Source: Cristatella mucedo
Taxonomy: Eukaryota; Bryozoa; Phylactolaemata; Cristatellidae
DNA length: 50,000 bases
Direction: 5' to 3'
Assembly (NCBI GenBank): GCA_009760855.2
Contig: WPIO01000003.1
Coordinates: 1-50,000 of the forward strand
Shown here: positions 46,175-50,000 of the stretch, piece by piece
Numbering within the stretch: the first letter of the stretch is position 1
Layout of the letters: each line of letters begins with the position of its first letter
Translations under genes and position numbers: made by a program
The notes under the pieces: model-generated
The model's input: only the letters and a program-made list of their open reading frames with translations
Databases searched by the model: none
What the model was told of the DNA's origin: nothing

Positions 46175-46501
46175 ATGAGGAAACGTATTCAATCGCATTC
46201 GACCTTTCATATGGTGCTGAAAGTGCCAGCTGGTAAGTGAGTTATTTTACGGTTGTTTATCAGCTCGGGCTGTACTAAATGAGATCATCGTTAACGTGTG
46301 CCCTGTTGGGTGCAGTGTATATTTATTGCATACTTGGTTATGTTCCACCTAGAAGAACCTGCTGGACGGCCAGCATTGGGAACGTCGCTTTAAAGACATA
46401 TTGGAAGGTGTAATGCTGCGTAGCTTCAAGTAGTTAATGCCTAACGATAATACAAGGTAATCTTAATCGTTGTCTATCGACTATTTTAGGTGCGAAGATA
46501 A
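46175..46501 (+). pseudogene. Candidate 40-aa peptide gene, copy 2, second donor lost
   Basis: Same three exon-like pieces as 21,468-21,794. Four changes: ACG to ATG in exon 1 (Thr to Met), GTTGTGTGCAG to GTTGGGTGCAG in the intron 1 acceptor region, ATTACA to ATTGCA in exon 2 (Tyr to Cys), and GGTGAGC to GGCCAGC (two adjacent bases) at the exon 2 donor. The last removes the GT donor. If the gene model is right, this copy would be spliced differently or not at all. Confidence 0.25.
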
Positions 46502-47114
46502 AATTCTTCTTTCTGAGCTGCTCGCTACTTTCCAGCTTAATTATATTTATTTTACAGAAAAAACAGTTAGGGAAAACATTTTTATTGAAGCACTGATACA
46601 AATCGAGCTTTCTGAGCTATTTTTTACGTAAACTAAAGTATAGACCTGCCGATTTTCTAAACTGGAAGCTAACAGGAAACTAAGTATACCGTTTAACTGT
46701 GATTCATGAAGCTGAGACCCAAGCTGTAACGTTACTTATTCTTAATTATCTCTAAATATCCGACGGTGTGACGTTGCAAAGCCTGAAAAGGAGTTGTTCT
46801 TGCTATGCTTCGGTGAGCGGGAAAACACAAATTTGTTTTAAGTTGCTTTCGGAACCTTGAAGCAAACTGGCTAACTAATCTGGAGGTAATATGTGTCGGC
46901 AAAATATCTTCTAGCAGAGCTAGAAAGGTGCATATATTGACGTATTGTTCTGGAGCCTCCTGTTCTGGAGCTAGTAAAGTTAAGCTAAAAACTAGGCGTC
47001 TTAGTGAAAAACATCACTGTTGTAAACTATCATTTATAGGGTTTAACTTTGACGCTGTTTTCAAGCTAAATTGCTCTACAGCAATTATTAAGATAAGTTT
47101 TGCGCTAGTAAGTA

Positions 47115-48435
47115 GCTGCTAAACAAAGTTGCGAACAGTTTTTGATGATGCGCTTGATGTTGGTGATGATTAGGTAAAATATTTGGCAGTTATTTGGCAG
47201 CTGAGGCAACAATCAACAACAAAATAGCAGGATAACAAATCATAGTAGTTATAACAAAGTAATCCGAACGTAAATTTCAGAAAAAGAACGATGAAGTCTG
47301 TCTACTTCCATCAGAAAAATGATCATCATCAGTTTTCTAGTTTATCGGATACGTTTGATTTTTGATATGTTTTTAAAACGCATTTCTTCGACGACGCGAC
47401 AAAGCAGTGCTATCAAACCCAAAGATTCTTTCAGAGTGTACTTTTTTCTTTTAGAGTGTCTTAATTTTAAACGTAATGAAGGTTATACGTTACAGCTTTG
47501 TTAAGTAAAGTAAAAGGCGTTATATTCCCAATTATTTCTAGTAGGCATCTTATTAGCCACTGATATCGTATAAACGATAATCTCTTCTACCCCGAAATTA
47601 AATTCGGCTTCCTTTTATGACTTTCACGAAAAAACTCATTGCGTATGGATTAGTCAAATTATTTAATATATTATGCCAAAAAGCTGAAAGCAAAACCCGT
47701 AATCAAAAAGCTGAAAAGGACGTGTTATAATGTGCACTCTATGATAGGTGCCTTCTTGGGACTGAAAATAGACTACTTAGCAGGGAATTTTTAACACAAG
47801 TTTCGCACTCAGGCTGCCTAAACGGCAGCTGATGTGCCCGAAATAAATGTAGGTATTAATTGTTTCGCTATGGTATTAGATATTATCATCTTCGTGAGTT
47901 GTTTTACCATCCAAAATGTTACTTTAAAAGCACTATTGTTCTCATTGCTTATAAATATTTGAGCAGACACACGAGAAATATAATTTTGGGTTAAATGCAC
48001 CTAAACTCGTTAATACCATTTACTGATCAAGCTATACATAATTATGCCGCTATTCAACTGTTGTGCAGCTGGAGAACAGCAAAGCACACGCATTATGGTA
48101 TCTTAGATAGTTGTCTGGTCTGCATTAGGGAAATTCTCTGCATAAAAAACTTCCTAAGTTTGCTACAAGGATGGACCTTGATCCTTCAGAATCTTACTTC
48201 CGGCTGCAAGTAGTTACTTCCATACTTAAAGTGTCGTATAGAACAGGAGGTCTGCATTTAAAAGTCACTAATTCAGATTTTTAGGACAACCTTATCGATG
48301 GCTCCAATTGTTCATACCCTCATGGACTGCAGAAATATATATTTAAATAGCTTCTCTATTAGCCAGGATCAGAAAAATCATAAAAAGCAAATATTCACGT
48401 GATTTTTGAAACTCAATCCCTAGTATTGCTAAATG
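47115..48435. other. About 1.3 kb present only in copy 2
   Basis: Alignment with copy 1 stops near 22,375/47,105 and resumes at CTTAACTATATGA (22,456/48,449). The extra DNA is AT-rich. Short open frames at 47,319-47,504 and 47,995-48,213 have no recognisable motifs. No terminal repeats seen by eye. Confidence 0.5.
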
Positions 48436-49143
48436 AACAGGTGAGCTGCTTAACTATATGACATTTTGAAAATTGTAGTGAACATATCTTCTTAAATGGA
48501 ATTTCAGAATTCTAGAGTAAACTTTCATGCAATTCTTTATCGGAATGTTTATTCAATTTACCTGCGGTATAATATTTTCAATCTACTTGGATCGTACATC
48601 ACGAGCAAATACTTTATGCGCCCTTGGAAGAATGTCTTTCATACATCTACCAAACTAGTGCGTACGTGCCACATTTTTAGCCGGGAAGCCTTATTGAAAA
48701 TTTTTTATCGGTCAAATTATATTTTTAATTAGTACAATTTATTTTTGAGAAACTGGGAATACTTATTGGAGTGTAGATTCCCTACATCTTAGGGTAAAAC
48801 TCATCTATTTTAATTTTTTATGAAAAAAATAGCTTGTTTCAAAAAGTTAAAAACGGATCACTAGTAAAATGTTTGATGGAAACAATTTGAGCTACAGATG
48901 TTTTAAAACACGCTAGCATACTATAAGCAAGCATTTTAACCTGTTAGTGATGCACGAAAGATTTTTTGGCAAAGCAGCACTATTGAAACACCTAATTAAG
49001 CTAATCATATTACACGAGTGACACTTGCATTTTTTTATCCAACAATATTCATTTTGTGGCTTATGCTAAATAATTAGCCATCGCTTAGTTTATGCAGTAA
49101 AAAATTGCAAACAATAGCAAATGCTTCTAATTTCTGAGAGCCA

Positions 49144-49374
49144 TTGCAAAGCATTCACATATCCAATAATCTTACTCGATATTTGGTGGATGGATTCAAA
49201 GTTTTCAAACTGATACGGCATTATGTGGGAATCGTCAGAATAGCCATATCATTTAATGGCGAAGATCGAAGGCAGAAGAATGCAGAGCTGCTACATGTTA
49301 AAAGATTCATTTTTAATCAAGGAATTCTTGCAAATTTATTATATGATAAGTCTTTTCTGCTGATTAAGGAATAG
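49144..49374 (+). CDS. Short unidentified ORF in copy 2
   Basis: Open frame with motifs NNLTRYLVDGFKVFKL, GIVRIAISFNGEDRRQK and FIFNQGILANLL, ending TAG. The copy-1 version is frame-shifted. Differences between copies do not concentrate in third positions, so coding is unproven. Possibly part of the same unidentified gene or element as the other remnants. Confidence 0.2.
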   Translation: MQSIHISNNLTRYLVDGFKVFKLIRHYVGIVRIAISFNGEDRRQKNAELLHVKRFIFNQGILANLLYDKSFLLIKE

Positions 49375-49663
49375 GCAAAGGTATAAGGTGAGAACCTGAT
49401 GAAATATTTTAGTTAATTTTTATAGACCTATGCTACGATAACCTGTCTGAGACTGAAATCGTACAATAGAGGTATGCATATTTTACTAGTATAATGTAAA
49501 TGAATTTTTTCTGATTGAAAATGGCTGAACAACTATACGTGTGCTAAGGAGCACCGAACTGATGACGAAGAGGTCAATCAGAATTTTATATTACCTTCAC
49601 AAACGGTTACCGGAGCTTAGTGCTATGGCAAAGGCCTATGGCTGCTAGGCCTTCTAATACCAA

Positions 49664-49810
49664 GATATATATATATATAATTCATTTATATAGTGCCCCA
49701 AGAGAACTTAATCTCTATTCAGGCGCTTCACATGTGCCTCGGGGCTCGAGCCCACGATCTCAGTCAGACCTTGGTCGGGGCGAGCACCTTAACCGCTAGA
49801 TCAAACACGC
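49664..49810 (-). mobile_element. tRNA-derived SINE with L2-type tail (copy 2 only)
   Basis: Read on the minus strand: an A-box-like TAGCGGTTAAGGTGCTCG, a B-box-like GGGCTCGAGCCCC 40-50 bp later, then GAAGCGCCTGAATAGAGATTAAG...GGGGCACTATATAAATGAAT and an (AT)n end. The tail matches the 3' UTR of the LINE at 36,793-37,790 (GAAGCACCTAGGAAGAGATTGAGTTCTCTGAGGGTGCT in pieces). It interrupts the long duplication: copy 1 has no insertion near 24,970. Confidence 0.8.
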
Positions 49811-50000
49811 ATTTAGCTGAGACCTTCCCATAACGATACCAATTGAATTGACTACTCAATAAAGCTACGTATATGGCCAACAAACCAAAGATATTTGGTC
49901 TTGTGGCTGTGCCTCTAAGTTATCTCATTTTTGTGGCAAAAATATTTTTCGTATACCCTTACACCTTACAATGCTCTTCCGACTGACCTCACGTCACCCT

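Larger units (their letters stand above)
38440..50000 (+). repeat. Long segmental duplication, copy 2 (runs off window)
   Basis: Same order and orientation as 13,940-25,175. It runs to the last base, so its right border is not seen. It lacks the exon candidate, the A-rich tract, the 670-bp segment and the 23,044 SINE of copy 1. It gains about 310 bp at 42,822-43,140, a different sequence at 43,955-46,020, about 1.3 kb at 47,115-48,435, and a SINE at 49,664-49,810. Confidence 0.85.

Overview
This window looks like eukaryotic, almost certainly animal, nuclear DNA. It contains a tandem array of 5S rRNA genes whose sequence is of the protostome/spiralian kind, plus L2/CR1-type LINE fragments and tRNA-derived SINEs. 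It also has GT-AG-flanked exon-like segments and long AT-rich stretches with no long open frame. I cannot name the species. I recognise no complete protein-coding gene of known function. The long open frames in the first 13.9 kb are by-products of GC-rich repeat spacer.

Layout. Positions 1-13,895 are a 5S rDNA array on the minus strand: a 28-base end of one 5S gene, three full units of 3,747, 3,732 and 3,686 bp each ending in an identical 118-nt 5S gene, and a fourth unit cut off before its 5S gene. The spacers are visibly GC-rich and carry CAG, GGC, CTGC and CG/CA tracts, while everything to the right is AT-rich. From about 13,940 to 25,175 there is a segment that returns, diverged and in the same orientation, from about 38,440 to the end of the window. 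This is a direct duplication with an offset of about 24.5-24.7 kb (up to about 26 kb locally because of indels). Between the copies (25,176-38,439) are LINE fragments, two exon-like segments, a small tandem duplication and a decayed 5S unit with a 5S pseudogene at 36,713-36,790.

Most striking. The two long copies have drifted apart by many substitutions and indels, yet two short islands are almost unchanged. Island I (15,314-15,475 and 39,845-40,006) has 2 differences in 162 bp and looks like a GC-box plus TATA-type promoter. Island II (21,314-21,841 and 46,021-46,548) has 5 differences in 528 bp, starts abruptly at a TATA box, and contains three exon-like pieces that could encode a 40-residue peptide. 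Recent gene conversion and purifying selection are the main explanations. A plus-strand ORF pair (19,830-20,126 and 43,657-43,953) differs by a whole-codon indel and keeps its reading frame through most of its length, so it is a decaying or partly active gene.

Mobile elements. A minus-strand LINE (36,793-37,790) and a tRNA-derived SINE (49,664-49,810) share their 3' tail, the usual sign that a SINE borrows a LINE's machinery. SINE insertions present in only one copy of the duplication show that they arrived after it.
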